64,000 nucleotides of DNA from NCBI GenBank assembly GCA_038124025.1, contig JAYPBC010000002.1, positions 62,001 to 126,000 on the forward strand. Reading direction: 5' to 3'. The first letter of the stretch is position 1, and each line of letters begins with the position of its first letter. The notes under the pieces were generated by a model. The model searched no databases. It saw only the letters and a program-made list of their open reading frames with translations, and had not been told where the DNA came from. This document shows positions 1-8,884 of the stretch, piece after piece. A program made the translations under genes and the position numbers. Source of the DNA: UBA1275 sp038124025 (lineage in GTDB: Bacteria; Bacteroidota; Rhodothermia; Balneolales; Balneolaceae).

Positions 1-40
1 GGTTGGTTTTAGATTTTAAAAATAACAAAACAATTCATCT

Positions 41-475
41 ATGTCTGTCGAAAGAACACTTACTATTTTAAAACCCGATTGCGTAAAAAAAGGGCTTATC
101 GGTGAAGTAACTAAACGAATCCAGGAAGCAGGTTTTCGTATCGTTGCAATGAAAATGATGCAGCTAACCCCAACCACTGCAGGTGGTTTTTACGCTGTAC
201 ATAAAGAGCGGCCGTTTTACGGAGAATTATGCGAATTTATGAGCAGCGGTCCTTGTGTACCTATGGTCCTGGAAAAAGAAGATGCGGTATCCGATTTTAG
301 AGCGTTCATTGGTGCTACCAATCCTGCCGAAGCCGATGAAGGTACCATTCGGGCCGACTTTGCAGATAGTGTAGGGGAGAATATAATACATGGCTCGGAC
401 TCAATAGAAAATGGACAATTAGAATCCAATTATTTTTTCGCTGAATCGGATATTGTAGCCGTTAAAGGCGAGTAA
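41..475 (+). CDS. ndk: Nucleoside diphosphate kinase
   Basis: Transfers the gamma phosphate of ATP to NDPs and dNDPs through a phosphohistidine, balancing the cytoplasmic nucleotide pools. The 144-residue protein has the family length. The N-terminal TLTILKPD segment carries the conserved lysine (K11), and the catalytic histidine is H117 in NIIHGSDS. The ATG at 41 gives the usual N-terminus; no Shine-Dalgarno sequence is visible in the AT-rich leader (positions 1-40). A muramidase-like gene begins 3 bases after the stop, so the two are probably cotranscribed. The identification is secure. Confidence 0.97.
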   Translation: MSVERTLTILKPDCVKKGLIGEVTKRIQEAGFRIVAMKMMQLTPTTAGGFYAVHKERPFYGELCEFMSSGPCVPMVLEKEDAVSDFRAFIGATNPAEADEGTIRADFADSVGENIIHGSDSIENGQLESNYFFAESDIVAVKGE

Positions 476-478
476 AAT

Positions 479-1744
479 ATGCCCAATTGTACCCGAATAC
501 CTGCCTTATTTCTAATTTGTATTGCAACAGTATTCGTTGCTTCGTGCCAATCTGAAAGAGATGTAGAAGCAACGGATCGAAACAAACAAGTACCTATTAA
601 AGTAGGGGCGCAAGTGCTGCTAGAAGAGCACTTGGATGAGCTGAAAAGTCAAAATATTGGCTTGGTGATGAATCCAACTGCTCGGGTACATGGGATTCAC
701 ATGTTGGATACACTTATGGCTTTAGGGATGCCAGTGAAAGCACTCTTTGCGGCAGAGCATGGGTTTCGTGGCAATCAGGGTGCGGGTGAAATTATACAGG
801 ATGGACTGGATGAAGCTACCGGATTACCTGTATTTTCCTTATACGGAGAAACCAAAAAACCCACCGCGGAAATGTTGGAGGACATAGACGTTTTGTTGTT
901 CGATATGCAGGATGTTGGGGCAAGGTTTTATACCTACAATTCAACGATGAAGTATGTGATTGAAGCTTCAGCAGAGCAAGGAGTTGAGGTTTGGATTCTA
1001 GACCGCCCTAATCCACTAGGCGGAGATTATGTTGCTGGTTGGGTTTTAGAGTCTGAGTACCATTCTTTTGTGGGAACATATCCTATACCCATCGCTCATG
1101 GCTTAACCCTGGGTGAGTTAGCTCATATGGCTTTAGGGGAAGATTGGTTCGATACCAACGCGGAGGTTAACGTACGAGTCATACCAGTACATGGCTGGCA
1201 GCGCGATATGAAGTGGAATGATACTCAATTAGAATGGGTGCCTCCCTCACCAAATTTACCCACTTTTGAACATGCATATGCGTACGTGGGAACCTGTTTT
1301 TTTGAGGGTACCACGCTATCAGAAGGCAGAGGCACAGATCATCCTTTTTTAATGATAGGGGGAGAAAGTAGCAGTGTCGATGATGATATTTCGCTATGGA
1401 ATAACTATGATGTACGTTTACAAGCTATACAATTTACGCCTATCTCTATGCCTGGAAAGGCCCTATTTCCAAAAGGAGAAGGACGTCTTTTAACTGGGGT
1501 CAAGTGGGAAAATGCACTGGATAGTGAAGATCCCTTAACGGTTGGTTTACGCATGATGCAGTGGTTTATGGAGCGCTCACCAGATGCAGCGTACAAAGAC
1601 TATCTTTATTTACTTGCAGGCACCAATAAAGTCGATGAATTAAGTCGCAGCCGCATCGACCTGAAGGAGGGCCCCTTGGATATCGATTGGGGCACTAGCT
1701 TTGAATCGTTCAAAGAAAAAAGAATCGCCTACTTACTGTATTAA
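479..1744 (+). CDS. DUF1343 / NamZ-type exo-beta-N-acetylmuramidase, lipoprotein
   Basis: Member of the DUF1343 family, whose characterised members (NamZ) release terminal MurNAc from peptidoglycan fragments. The N-terminus has a hydrophobic segment ending in the lipobox VASC (Cys23), so it is probably anchored in the periplasm-facing membrane. The Rossmann-like N-terminal half contains GLVMNPTARV (about 61-70) and the family signature EHGFRG (93-98). At 421 residues it is full length. It follows ndk by 3 bases and its last 4 bases overlap the 3' end of the convergent rlmB. A role in peptidoglycan turnover or MurNAc recycling is inferred from the family; no other MurNAc-recycling gene is seen nearby. 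Confidence 0.85.
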   Translation: MPNCTRIPALFLICIATVFVASCQSERDVEATDRNKQVPIKVGAQVLLEEHLDELKSQNIGLVMNPTARVHGIHMLDTLMALGMPVKALFAAEHGFRGNQGAGEIIQDGLDEATGLPVFSLYGETKKPTAEMLEDIDVLLFDMQDVGARFYTYNSTMKYVIEASAEQGVEVWILDRPNPLGGDYVAGWVLESEYHSFVGTYPIPIAHGLTLGELAHMALGEDWFDTNAEVNVRVIPVHGWQRDMKWNDTQLEWVPPSPNLPTFEHAYAYVGTCFFEGTTLSEGRGTDHPFLMIGGESSSVDDDISLWNNYDVRLQAIQFTPISMPGKALFPKGEGRLLTGVKWENALDSEDPLTVGLRMMQWFMERSPDAAYKDYLYLLAGTNKVDELSRSRIDLKEGPLDIDWGTSFESFKEKRIAYLLY

Positions 1745-2490
1745 GCCTGCCGCCTTTTCCACTCATAACTTATAATTGCAGCGCTAACCGAAGCATTGAG
1801 TGATTCTACAGCATGTTCCATGGGAATAGAAACAGAACTATCTAAGAGTTTGGCTACTTTTTTAGTTATTCCACCCCCTTCACTCCCTACAACAAAGGCT
1901 AAAGGCCCGGACCATTCTGATTCCCACAAAGAATTAGGAGCGTCCCCTTCGAGCCCCACAAGTGTAAAGCCGGCTAATTTCAAATCCTTTAGTCCTTGTT
2001 CGGTGCTATGTACTCGTATCACGGGAATAATTCCAGCGGTACCTGCTGAAACTTTAAATACCGTAGCATTAACCGGAACTTGTTGTTGAGTGGGTATGAT
2101 GATAGCCGATATCCCTGCGGCTGTTGCTGAACGAATAATAGCCCCTAGATTGTGAGGATCTTCCATACTATCTAATAGTAAAACGGCAGTGGTTGGACCT
2201 AAAACGGTTTGTTCAACCCAGTCAAAGAAACTTGTGTAGTCTATAGGACTCATTTCAGCTATGAAGCCTTGATGATTCCCTTGATTACTCAGCCGATCCA
2301 ATTTCTGAATGGGTACTGAACTAACAGGGATATTGTGAGCTGTACACTCTTTTATTAAATCTTCATATTTGTTGGGAGCCAAACTGTTAAGTACAAATAT
2401 TTTAGATATTTTACCCGTTTTACGGCTTAGGGCTTCACCAATGGCATGCTTGCCAAATATGAGTAGATTTTTTTTTCCTGATTTTTTCAT
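1741..2490 (-). CDS. rlmB: 23S rRNA (guanosine-2'-O-)-methyltransferase RlmB (SpoU/TrmH family)
   Basis: SPOUT-class methyltransferase expected to 2'-O-methylate a guanosine of 23S rRNA (G2251 in E. coli numbering). An N-terminal RNA-binding substrate domain (about 8-80, starting IFGKHAIGEAL) precedes the knotted catalytic domain. The three SPOUT motifs are visible: NLGAIIR (114-120), GSEGGG (202-207) and SLNASVSAA (230-238). Length, 249 residues, is typical. The stop codon overlaps the end of the convergent NamZ-type gene by 4 bases. Other SpoU-family specificities cannot be excluded by eye, but the N-terminal domain favours RlmB. Confidence 0.9.
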   Translation of the reverse strand: MKKSGKKNLLIFGKHAIGEALSRKTGKISKIFVLNSLAPNKYEDLIKECTAHNIPVSSVPIQKLDRLSNQGNHQGFIAEMSPIDYTSFFDWVEQTVLGPTTAVLLLDSMEDPHNLGAIIRSATAAGISAIIIPTQQQVPVNATVFKVSAGTAGIIPVIRVHSTEQGLKDLKLAGFTLVGLEGDAPNSLWESEWSGPLAFVVGSEGGGITKKVAKLLDSSVSIPMEHAVESLNASVSAAIISYEWKRRQA

Positions 2491-2565
2491 AACTATTATG
2501 GAATAATATAGGCTTTTTATACATTACTTAGATAAGTCAGTAAGATTACAGGTCAGAAAAGACAA

Positions 2566-2961
2566 ATGGCAAAAGGTCAACCAAACAGGTATTCACTAGG
2601 CAGATTTAGAGAAGATAAAAACGATTTTCTCATAGGTATATCTTCTTCTAAGTCAAAAAACAAGAACCCTCGAAACCGGTATTCTGAGAGTTTGTTAACA
2701 AGGCTCGTAGAGAATATTCAAGATCACGGGAGTATTGCCTTTGTTGCTGCCTTATTTCAGATAGCATTGGGTTTTTTGGTTATCGCTCTATCGCTGCTAC
2801 AGGCCATTTATCCAGTTTGGTTAGCAGGTATCGTCACGGTTATGGGGAGCTTTTCTATTTTGTTGGGGACTTATGTGGCTTACTACTCTATGTCAAAACA
2901 ACACCAGGCAAAAAAACTCATCGATGAAGCGATAGAACGAGTTATCAAGGAGCAAAACTAA
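2566..2961 (+). CDS. Hypothetical two-helix membrane protein
   Basis: I do not recognise this 131-residue protein. It has a basic, polar N-terminal region (1-50, rich in Lys, Arg and Ser), two hydrophobic segments at about 57-78 and 83-107 that should form a membrane hairpin, and a charged C-terminal helix (about 110-131, KKLIDEAIERVIKEQ). Such a layout fits a small inner-membrane protein with both tails in the cytoplasm. It lies between the divergent rlmB and the lipoprotein GDPD gene, 48 bases upstream of the latter. The reading frame is open with a plausible ATG, and no competing frame exists. Function unknown. Confidence 0.7.
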   Translation: MAKGQPNRYSLGRFREDKNDFLIGISSSKSKNKNPRNRYSESLLTRLVENIQDHGSIAFVAALFQIALGFLVIALSLLQAIYPVWLAGIVTVMGSFSILLGTYVAYYSMSKQHQAKKLIDEAIERVIKEQN

Positions 2962-3009
2962 GGGCTTTTGTTCGTCAGCCGGTCTATCTTTATTAAATTA
3001 ACATAGCTT

Positions 3010-3903
3010 ATGTTTGCACATTATACATTGATTGCTAGCAGTTTAGTAGTAGCCTTATTTTTCTTTCAATGTCAACCAAAAGATTCTAAGGTGACTCAAA
3101 AGCAAATCGATATGCAGCCCCATGTTGCGTCACTCCCTCAGTCTCCAACGGATAACGGTGATGAACTTTGGGTCATTGCCCACCGTGGAGTGAGCGGAAC
3201 GTACCCTGAGAATACACTTAGTGCATTTCAAGCGGCTATAGATCTAGGAGCAGAAATGGTGGAATTGGATGTTTCGATATCTAAAGATGGGATTCCTGTA
3301 GTGGTTCATGATAAAACAGTAGATCGCACCACAGACTTTGAAGGAGATGTTCAAAGTTTCACCCTAGAAGAGTTAAAAAAAATGGAAGTAGGAGCTTGGT
3401 TTTCAGAAGAATTTCGAGGAGAGGAATTTCCTACTCTAAGAGAATCACTGGAATTAATGAAAGATGAAATCGCTGTTAACATTGAAATAAAAACAGAAGC
3501 TGTCTCAGATGAAATAGAGGATGGAATTGTTGATAAGGCCTTGCAGATTGTTAAAGAGCTAGATATGAGCTCCTCGGTCATATTTTCTAGTTTTGATTAT
3601 CGAGTAATGGAGCAGTTGAATGCTTTGGATTCTCAAATACCAAAAGCGTTATTGTATGAAGCCTCACAATCTGCTGATTTACTGCCATCAGAATTAGTGC
3701 AAAAGTATCAAGTAGACGTATTTAATTGCAGTTATAGACAATTATCCGAGGAATGGATAAAAGATTTACAGTCGCATCAAATTCCCTATTTGGTCTATAC
3801 GGTGAATGAATCGGAATTAATGGAAGAACTCATTGAGAGAGGTGTCAGTGGGATGTTTACCGATTTTCCTGAAGAATTAATGAGCATTGTGGAAAAGTTG
3901 TGA
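3010..3903 (+). CDS. Glycerophosphodiester phosphodiesterase family lipoprotein
   Basis: TIM-barrel phosphodiesterase of the GDPD family, which hydrolyses glycerophosphodiesters to sn-glycerol 3-phosphate and an alcohol using a divalent metal. A signal peptide with a Cys at position 21 (FFFQC) indicates a lipoprotein. Catalytic-site motifs are HRG (58-60), PENT (66-69), ELD (85-87) and VVVHD with His100. The C-terminal barrel ends in GVSGMFTDFPEEL, the usual closing motif. The 297-residue length is normal. It probably acts outside the inner membrane in phospholipid head-group scavenging. It sits upstream of pyrG on the same strand but has its own gap on both sides. Confidence 0.9.
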   Translation: MFAHYTLIASSLVVALFFFQCQPKDSKVTQKQIDMQPHVASLPQSPTDNGDELWVIAHRGVSGTYPENTLSAFQAAIDLGAEMVELDVSISKDGIPVVVHDKTVDRTTDFEGDVQSFTLEELKKMEVGAWFSEEFRGEEFPTLRESLELMKDEIAVNIEIKTEAVSDEIEDGIVDKALQIVKELDMSSSVIFSSFDYRVMEQLNALDSQIPKALLYEASQSADLLPSELVQKYQVDVFNCSYRQLSEEWIKDLQSHQIPYLVYTVNESELMEELIERGVSGMFTDFPEELMSIVEKL

Positions 3904-3934
3904 GTAAATAATGCAAAATTAGCCATTCCGTAAA

Positions 3935-3963
3935 TTGACCGACAAGTGCTTTAGCCCTATCTT
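3935..3963 (+). promoter_or_regulatory. Predicted promoter of pyrG
   Basis: TTGACC at 3935-3940, a 17-base spacer, then TATCTT at 3958-3963 (extended TATCTTTC). This satisfies both a sigma70-like -35/-10 pair and the Bacteroidota -33 TTG / -7 TAnnTTTG pattern. It ends 30 bases before the pyrG ATG. The same spacing recurs before lrp (10248), the tRNA (32512) and spt (55092). Confidence 0.55.
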
Positions 3964-3993
3964 TCCGCAACCCGCAATCTCACACCTTCATAC

Positions 3994-5604
3994 ATGTCTA
4001 CCAAATATATCTTTGTTACCGGGGGAGTAACATCGTCTTTGGGTAAAGGAATTATTTGTGCATCACTAGGTCGGCTGCTTGTTGCACGAGGACTCAAAGT
4101 AACTGTACAGAAACTAGATCCCTACATTAATGTAGATCCTGGCACCATGAATCCCTACGAACACGGAGAAGTGTTCGTTACAGACGATGGCGCTGAAACA
4201 GACCTCGACTTAGGTCATTATGAGCGCTTCTTGGATATTCAAACCTCTCAGACGAATAATGTTACCACAGGTAGAGTCTATTATGATGTGATTACTAAGG
4301 AACGTAAAGGGGCTTATTTAGGAAAGACTGTTCAGGTTATTCCGCACATTACGGATGAAATACAAGCTCATGTATTAAAATTAGGTCAATCAGGCAATTA
4401 TGACATAGTTATTGTTGAAATTGGAGGGACGGTTGGTGATATAGAGAGTTTGCCATATATAGAAGCCGTTAGGCAGCTGCGCTATAATGTGGGTCGGACA
4501 AATACCTTATCCATTCATTTAACTCTTGTTCCGTATCTCTCGGCTGCTGGAGAGCTAAAAACCAAACCTACCCAGCATTCAGTAAAAACACTCTCTCAGA
4601 GTGGTCTTCAACCCGATATTTTGGTTTGTAGAACAGAGCACCCCCTTGATGAGTCTATACGTGGAAAAGTGGCACGCTTTTGTAACGTAGACGTAGAAGA
4701 TGTGATCGAGTCCATTGATGCTAGAAGCATCTACGAAGTACCGCTCCTTATGCAAAAAGAGGGATTAGATACCAGGGTTATCGAAAAATTAAAGCTGGAA
4801 ACTCCTGAGCCAGATTTAGACCAATGGATACAGTTTGTAGATGCCGTTTGTAATCCATCTCATGATATAGAAGTCGCTTTGGTTGGTAAATATGTGGAGC
4901 ATCATGATTCGTACAAATCCATTGTAGAAGCTTTTGTTCATGCTGGTGCTATAAACGATGTAAAAGTATCTATTCGCTGGGTTCAATCGGATAATCTTGA
5001 CGCAAATAATGTGGCTGAAGCGCTTTCAGGAGTTCGTGGAATTTTGGTGGCTCCAGGATTTGGTGGACGAGGCATAGAAGGTAAGCTCTCAGCCGTCCAA
5101 TATGCCAGAGAGCAGGAAATACCCTTTTTTGGTATTTGTTTGGGCATGCAATGTGCCGTAATTGAGTATGCCCGTAATGTCTGCGGTTTAGCTGATGCCA
5201 ATAGCACTGAATTTGATGAATCCACTCCCCATCCCATCATCGATATTATGTACGATCAAAAAAATATTGAGAATATGGGTGGGACCATGCGTTTAGGGCA
5301 GTATAACTGCGCCGTTGTTCCTGATACTTTTGCCTTCCAGGCCTATCAAGCCGACCACGTTAAGGAAAGACACCGGCATCGTTACGAAGTCAACAATGAG
5401 ATTCGCTCAGTACTAAGTGATAATGGATTGGTATTCAGTGGGCTAAATCCTGAAAGAGATCTGGTAGAAATGGTAGAAATACCCGATCATCCATGGTTTG
5501 TAGGCGTGCAATTCCATCCCGAGTTGCGAAGTACCGCTAGCCATCCACAAGCCTTATTTGTAGCTTTTGTGAAGGCAGCAAAAAAGCATGCAGGCTTGCA
5601 GTAG
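3994..5604 (+). CDS. pyrG: CTP synthase
   Basis: Makes CTP from UTP, ATP and glutamine. The N-terminal synthase domain begins KYIFVTGGVTSSLGKG and contains the signature DPYINVDPGTMNPYEHGEVF region (about 42-61). The C-terminal class I glutamine amidotransferase domain has its nucleophile at Cys382 (GICLGMQ) and the partner residues His508 and Glu510 (FHPE). At 536 residues it is full length. It is transcribed alone from a well-formed predicted promoter about 30-60 bases upstream. A short direct-repeat array follows the stop codon. Confidence 0.98.
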   Translation: MSTKYIFVTGGVTSSLGKGIICASLGRLLVARGLKVTVQKLDPYINVDPGTMNPYEHGEVFVTDDGAETDLDLGHYERFLDIQTSQTNNVTTGRVYYDVITKERKGAYLGKTVQVIPHITDEIQAHVLKLGQSGNYDIVIVEIGGTVGDIESLPYIEAVRQLRYNVGRTNTLSIHLTLVPYLSAAGELKTKPTQHSVKTLSQSGLQPDILVCRTEHPLDESIRGKVARFCNVDVEDVIESIDARSIYEVPLLMQKEGLDTRVIEKLKLETPEPDLDQWIQFVDAVCNPSHDIEVALVGKYVEHHDSYKSIVEAFVHAGAINDVKVSIRWVQSDNLDANNVAEALSGVRGILVAPGFGGRGIEGKLSAVQYAREQEIPFFGICLGMQCAVIEYARNVCGLADANSTEFDESTPHPIIDIMYDQKNIENMGGTMRLGQYNCAVVPDTFAFQAYQADHVKERHRHRYEVNNEIRSVLSDNGLVFSGLNPERDLVEMVEIPDHPWFVGVQFHPELRSTASHPQALFVAFVKAAKKHAGLQ

Positions 5605-5627
5605 AATCAGTTATTTTGAGCTTTTAA

Positions 5628-5740
5628 GCGTTTTGCACATCCCTCCGGATTCTTAAAGATATTGACCAGGCGTTTTGCACATCCCTTTGCGTTCCTGGAG
5701 ACACTGACCGGGTATTTCGCAACATCCCTCCACGAATCAC
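5628..5740 (+). repeat. Intergenic direct repeats, 42-bp period
   Basis: Two adjacent 42-bp units start with GCGTTTTGCACATCCCT at 5628 and 5670 and end in TTGACCAG or CTGACCGG; a third, diverged partial copy (GTATTTCGCAACATCCCTCC) starts at 5712. The array fills most of the 149-base gap between pyrG and the NUDIX gene. It does not encode a recognisable peptide and has no spacer structure of a CRISPR. Whether it is a genome-wide dispersed repeat cannot be judged from this window. Confidence 0.75.
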
Positions 5741-5753
5741 ATTCATAAAAAAA

Positions 5754-6224
5754 ATGCTATCCGAACAGCAAAGATTTCATCATAAAACGAGGATTCGAGC
5801 CTGTGGAGTACTCAAACGAGCGGATGAGTTACTCTGCCTACAAATGCACTCACCAGTTAGTAAGAAGCCCATTTGGACTTTTCCTGGTGGGGGAGTGGAA
5901 GTGGGGGAATCTCTCCATGAAACAGTTCGGCGAGAATTTTTGGAAGAAACTGGACTCACGATTGAAGTGGGTAAATTGTTGCTGGTTAATGAGCTAATCC
6001 AAGATCCTTTTCACGCAATAGAATTCTATTTTGAGGTTCATGAGCCAGCCAATATGCCCACAATCACACCCAATCTAGGAAGCGATCCTGAAAATAATTC
6101 GGCCTATTTACTCTCCTTAGCATTTATGGACCGACAGGAACTTCAAGGAAAAGAGGTGGTTCCTGATTTTTTTAGTGATAACTATTGGGAAACCAACGTT
6201 TTTCCGGTGATTTCTGTATACTAA
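5754..6224 (+). CDS. NUDIX hydrolase
   Basis: Hydrolase of nucleoside diphosphates linked to another moiety; the exact substrate is not predictable. The full NUDIX box GX5EX7REUXEEXGU is present at residues 46-68 (starting Gly46, with REFLEETGL at 60-68). Total length is 156 residues, a single-domain enzyme. The ATG follows a run of A residues after the 42-bp repeat array. There is no shared operon partner: a 110-base gap precedes the next gene. A second reading frame inside it is a shadow. Confidence 0.88.
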   Translation: MLSEQQRFHHKTRIRACGVLKRADELLCLQMHSPVSKKPIWTFPGGGVEVGESLHETVRREFLEETGLTIEVGKLLLVNELIQDPFHAIEFYFEVHEPANMPTITPNLGSDPENNSAYLLSLAFMDRQELQGKEVVPDFFSDNYWETNVFPVISVY

Positions 6225-6334
6225 TATTGATTCGCTGTTATGAGATGGTATAGGCTATCTTCGGTCTGCCCTATGGCCTTAGTTTCGAATCAAAGATATA
6301 CTACTCAATTTTTATTTGATAATCTCTGATCATA

Positions 6335-8032
6335 ATGTTTCCAAAAAGTTCTATTAATTACTACATACAACTTCTAACGGTCATATTCGTACTTTTTTTT
6401 GGTTTTAGCTGTGCTAATTCTCCTGAAATGACTGTTTTTTACAATGCGAACGGATATACCATTGAATCCGATACTTTACGATCCTTCAGCACCTTAGTTG
6501 TAGATGGGGAGAGGGTGTTTGCTGTGGGGGGTGAGGATCTCGCGGAGGAGTATGAAGCAACCTCAAGCGTCACCACTATTGACCTAGAGGGAAAGACGTT
6601 GCTTCCAGGTTTGATTGATGCACATGGGCATGTGATGGGTTTAGGATTTCAAGAACTTCAAATTAATTTGGCGGGCATCACTAGTCTTGAAGAAACACTT
6701 CAGGCGTTAAAAGAGTATGCAGAAGCCAACCCAGAACTAGAGTGGATCATTGGACGGGGTTGGAATCAAACCCTGTGGGAGGAAAACCGATTCCCAACTG
6801 CGGCGGATTTAGATCAGGTTATCCCGGATAGACCCGTTTGGCTTAGTCGGGTTGATGGGCATGCGGGCTGGGCCAACTCCAAAGCTATGCAATTGGCACA
6901 AGTTAGCTCCGAATCTCCAGACCCTGATGGTGGTAAAGTAATTCGTGATACCAGAGGTCGCCCGACAGGTGTACTTATTGATGCTGCAGAAGGCTATGTA
7001 CAACGAGTGGTTCCTGAATCTACCAGAGAGGAGCAAGCTTTAGCATTGGAAGCAGCTCTTGCCTTGCTTAGTTCTTACGGAGTTACTAGTGTACATGATG
7101 CTGGAGTTGGAGTGGAAACATGGGAATTATACAAGCAATTTGCTGAACAGGGTAAATTACAAGCCAGGATTTACGGGATGATCTCAGGGGCCGGTTCAAT
7201 ATTCGATCAATTGTCAAGTGAGGGGCCTATACATTCCTTGTACAATGATCGTCTAGCACTGCGAAGTGTAAAATTATACTCCGACGGAGCCCTTGGTAGT
7301 AGGGGAGCAGCGCTGATTGAAGATTATCATGATGATCCTGGGAACAAGGGTTTACTATTCGTAGGTCAAGAAGAGATGAATGCTATGACTGAAAAAGTAG
7401 TAGCTAAGGGGTATCAGGCCAATATTCATGCTATTGGAGATGCTGCAAACAGGCAGGTTATTAATGCACTTGGGTACGCCCAGGAGTTATACCCTCGAGA
7501 GGACCAACGAAATAGAATTGAGCATGCTCAAATTGTAGCTCTGGAAGATATTGGACGATTTAAAGAATTGAGCTTGATCGCCAGTATGCAGCCCACTCAT
7601 GCAACAAGCGATAAAAATATGGCAGAAGATCGAGTAGGCTCACAACGCATAAAAGGTGCTTATGCCTGGCAAAGCTTCTTACAACAGGGTACCGTTGTTG
7701 CATCAGGTTCAGATTTTCCAGTTGAATCAGCCAATCCTTTTCTCGGTATCTATGCCTCTATCACTCGTAAAGATGTTCAAGGAAACCCATTGAATGGCTG
7801 GTATCCTGAAGAGGCAATGGACCGTGTTCAAACCCTCAAATCCTTTACCATAGACGCCGCTTATGCTGGATTCCAAGAAGGTGTTTTAGGTAGTTTAGAA
7901 CCGGACAAATGGGCTGACTTTATCATTGTTGATCAAGACATAATGATGGAACCCGATTCAATACTTTGGCAAACAAAAGTACTTCAGACATGGGTGGCTG
8001 GAAAAAAAGTATTTGACCGAAGCACGGACTAA
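6335..8032 (+). CDS. Amidohydrolase (YtcJ-like), predicted lipoprotein
   Basis: Metal-dependent hydrolase of the amidohydrolase_3 group. A signal peptide ends in a lipobox-like GFSC (Cys26), placing the enzyme at the cell envelope. The metal-binding HxH is at His97/His99 (DAHGH), followed later by HAIGDAANR, RIEHAQI and the ASGSDFPVE motif near the C-terminus, which carry further metal or catalytic residues of the family. Length, 565 residues, matches YtcJ-like members. The substrate is unknown; characterised relatives act on N-substituted amino acids or related amides. It is monocistronic and followed by a 264-base gap with a structured element. Confidence 0.85.
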   Translation: MFPKSSINYYIQLLTVIFVLFFGFSCANSPEMTVFYNANGYTIESDTLRSFSTLVVDGERVFAVGGEDLAEEYEATSSVTTIDLEGKTLLPGLIDAHGHVMGLGFQELQINLAGITSLEETLQALKEYAEANPELEWIIGRGWNQTLWEENRFPTAADLDQVIPDRPVWLSRVDGHAGWANSKAMQLAQVSSESPDPDGGKVIRDTRGRPTGVLIDAAEGYVQRVVPESTREEQALALEAALALLSSYGVTSVHDAGVGVETWELYKQFAEQGKLQARIYGMISGAGSIFDQLSSEGPIHSLYNDRLALRSVKLYSDGALGSRGAALIEDYHDDPGNKGLLFVGQEEMNAMTEKVVAKGYQANIHAIGDAANRQVINALGYAQELYPREDQRNRIEHAQIVALEDIGRFKELSLIASMQPTHATSDKNMAEDRVGSQRIKGAYAWQSFLQQGTVVASGSDFPVESANPFLGIYASITRKDVQGNPLNGWYPEEAMDRVQTLKSFTIDAAYAGFQEGVLGSLEPDKWADFIIVDQDIMMEPDSILWQTKVLQTWVAGKKVFDRSTD

Positions 8033-8152
8033 ATAGCTGTAAATATCAGGTTTACAAGTTGTATCAAAACGCCGCAAACGTAAATAGTTTTAAAAAGACG
8101 CTTTTTTTTTAAAAAAGGGCAACAAAATAGTCATTCTGACGTGTAGTTAGAT

Positions 8153-8223
8153 AAAGCTCCACGTCCACAGAAATTTAACAGTAGATGACCTCTTTTAAAT
8201 TATTCGGATGTAGGAGCTTTTTT
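8153..8223 (+). terminator. Long structured hairpin ending in a T-tract (terminator or small RNA)
   Basis: AAAGCTCC (8153-8160) pairs with GGAGCTTT (8213-8220) and ACGTCC (8161-8166) with GGATGT (8206-8211), leaving one bulged A; an inner helix AATTTAA (8172-8178) with TTAAATT (8195-8201) is also possible. The T-run ends at 8223. It lies 120 bases after the amidohydrolase stop and 73 bases before the redoxin start, in a 264-base gap. The rest of the gap shows only A/T runs (8093-8116). A terminator of a short RNA or a leader attenuator would look like this. Confidence 0.5.
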
Positions 8224-8296
8224 GATTTGAAACTCCCTTATCTTTAGGTAAGGCACACATTCACTCAACATACGATCATCAAATAAGAGATTCGTT

Positions 8297-8878
8297 ATGG
8301 CAGCAACTCGTTCGACCATGCTAGAGCTTGGTATTCAAGCACCCTCTATTCAACTACCTATTGTTACTGGGGGTGAATTTGATTTATACCGTTACACCGC
8401 CCATAGCAAAGGTATTGTGGTACTATTTATTTGTAACCACTGTCCTTATGTACATCATATTAATGAAAGACTAGTGTCAGTAGCTAATTCCTACAGTAAC
8501 AAAGGAATCTCCTTCATTGCAATTAGTTCAAATGATGCTACGCAGTATCCGGAAGACTCACCCGAAAAAATGGCTGATGTGGTTCGTAGCCAACATTACC
8601 CATTTCCCTATCTTTACGACGAAAGTCAGTCGGTTGCCAAAGCATACAAAGCGGCCTGTACTCCTGATTTTTATTTTTTTGATAAACAGCTAAAGTTATA
8701 CTATAGAGGACAGTTCGATTCTAGCCGGCCAGGGAATGAAGTAGAGGTAACAGGAAAGTGTCTTACGGATGCCATCGATGGCTATTTGAGAGGAGTGCCG
8801 GCACCAGCAACACAAATACCCAGCATAGGCTGTTCTATCAAGTGGAAAGTGGGTAATGAACCTGATTATTTCCTATAA
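8297..8878 (+). CDS. Thioredoxin-fold redoxin family protein
   Basis: Peroxiredoxin/thioredoxin-like protein of the AhpC/TSA-redoxin type. The strand VVLFICNHCPYV carries a CxxC pair, Cys46 and Cys49, with His48 between them, placed as in thioredoxin. A second motif FPYLYDESQSVAKAYKAACTPDFYFFD, about 102-128, gives the conserved cis-proline region (CTPDF). No signal peptide is present, so it is probably cytoplasmic. Length is 193 residues. Its stop codon is 6 bases from the preferred pdxH start, so the two are likely one transcript. The natural reductant and substrate are unknown. Confidence 0.85.
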   Translation: MAATRSTMLELGIQAPSIQLPIVTGGEFDLYRYTAHSKGIVVLFICNHCPYVHHINERLVSVANSYSNKGISFIAISSNDATQYPEDSPEKMADVVRSQHYPFPYLYDESQSVAKAYKAACTPDFYFFDKQLKLYYRGQFDSSRPGNEVEVTGKCLTDAIDGYLRGVPAPATQIPSIGCSIKWKVGNEPDYFL

Positions 8879-8884
8879 TTGAAT

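Noticed and set aside
5628..5740. Possible CRISPR array
   Set aside because: Only 2-3 units, no constant spacer length with unique inserts, and no cas genes in the window.
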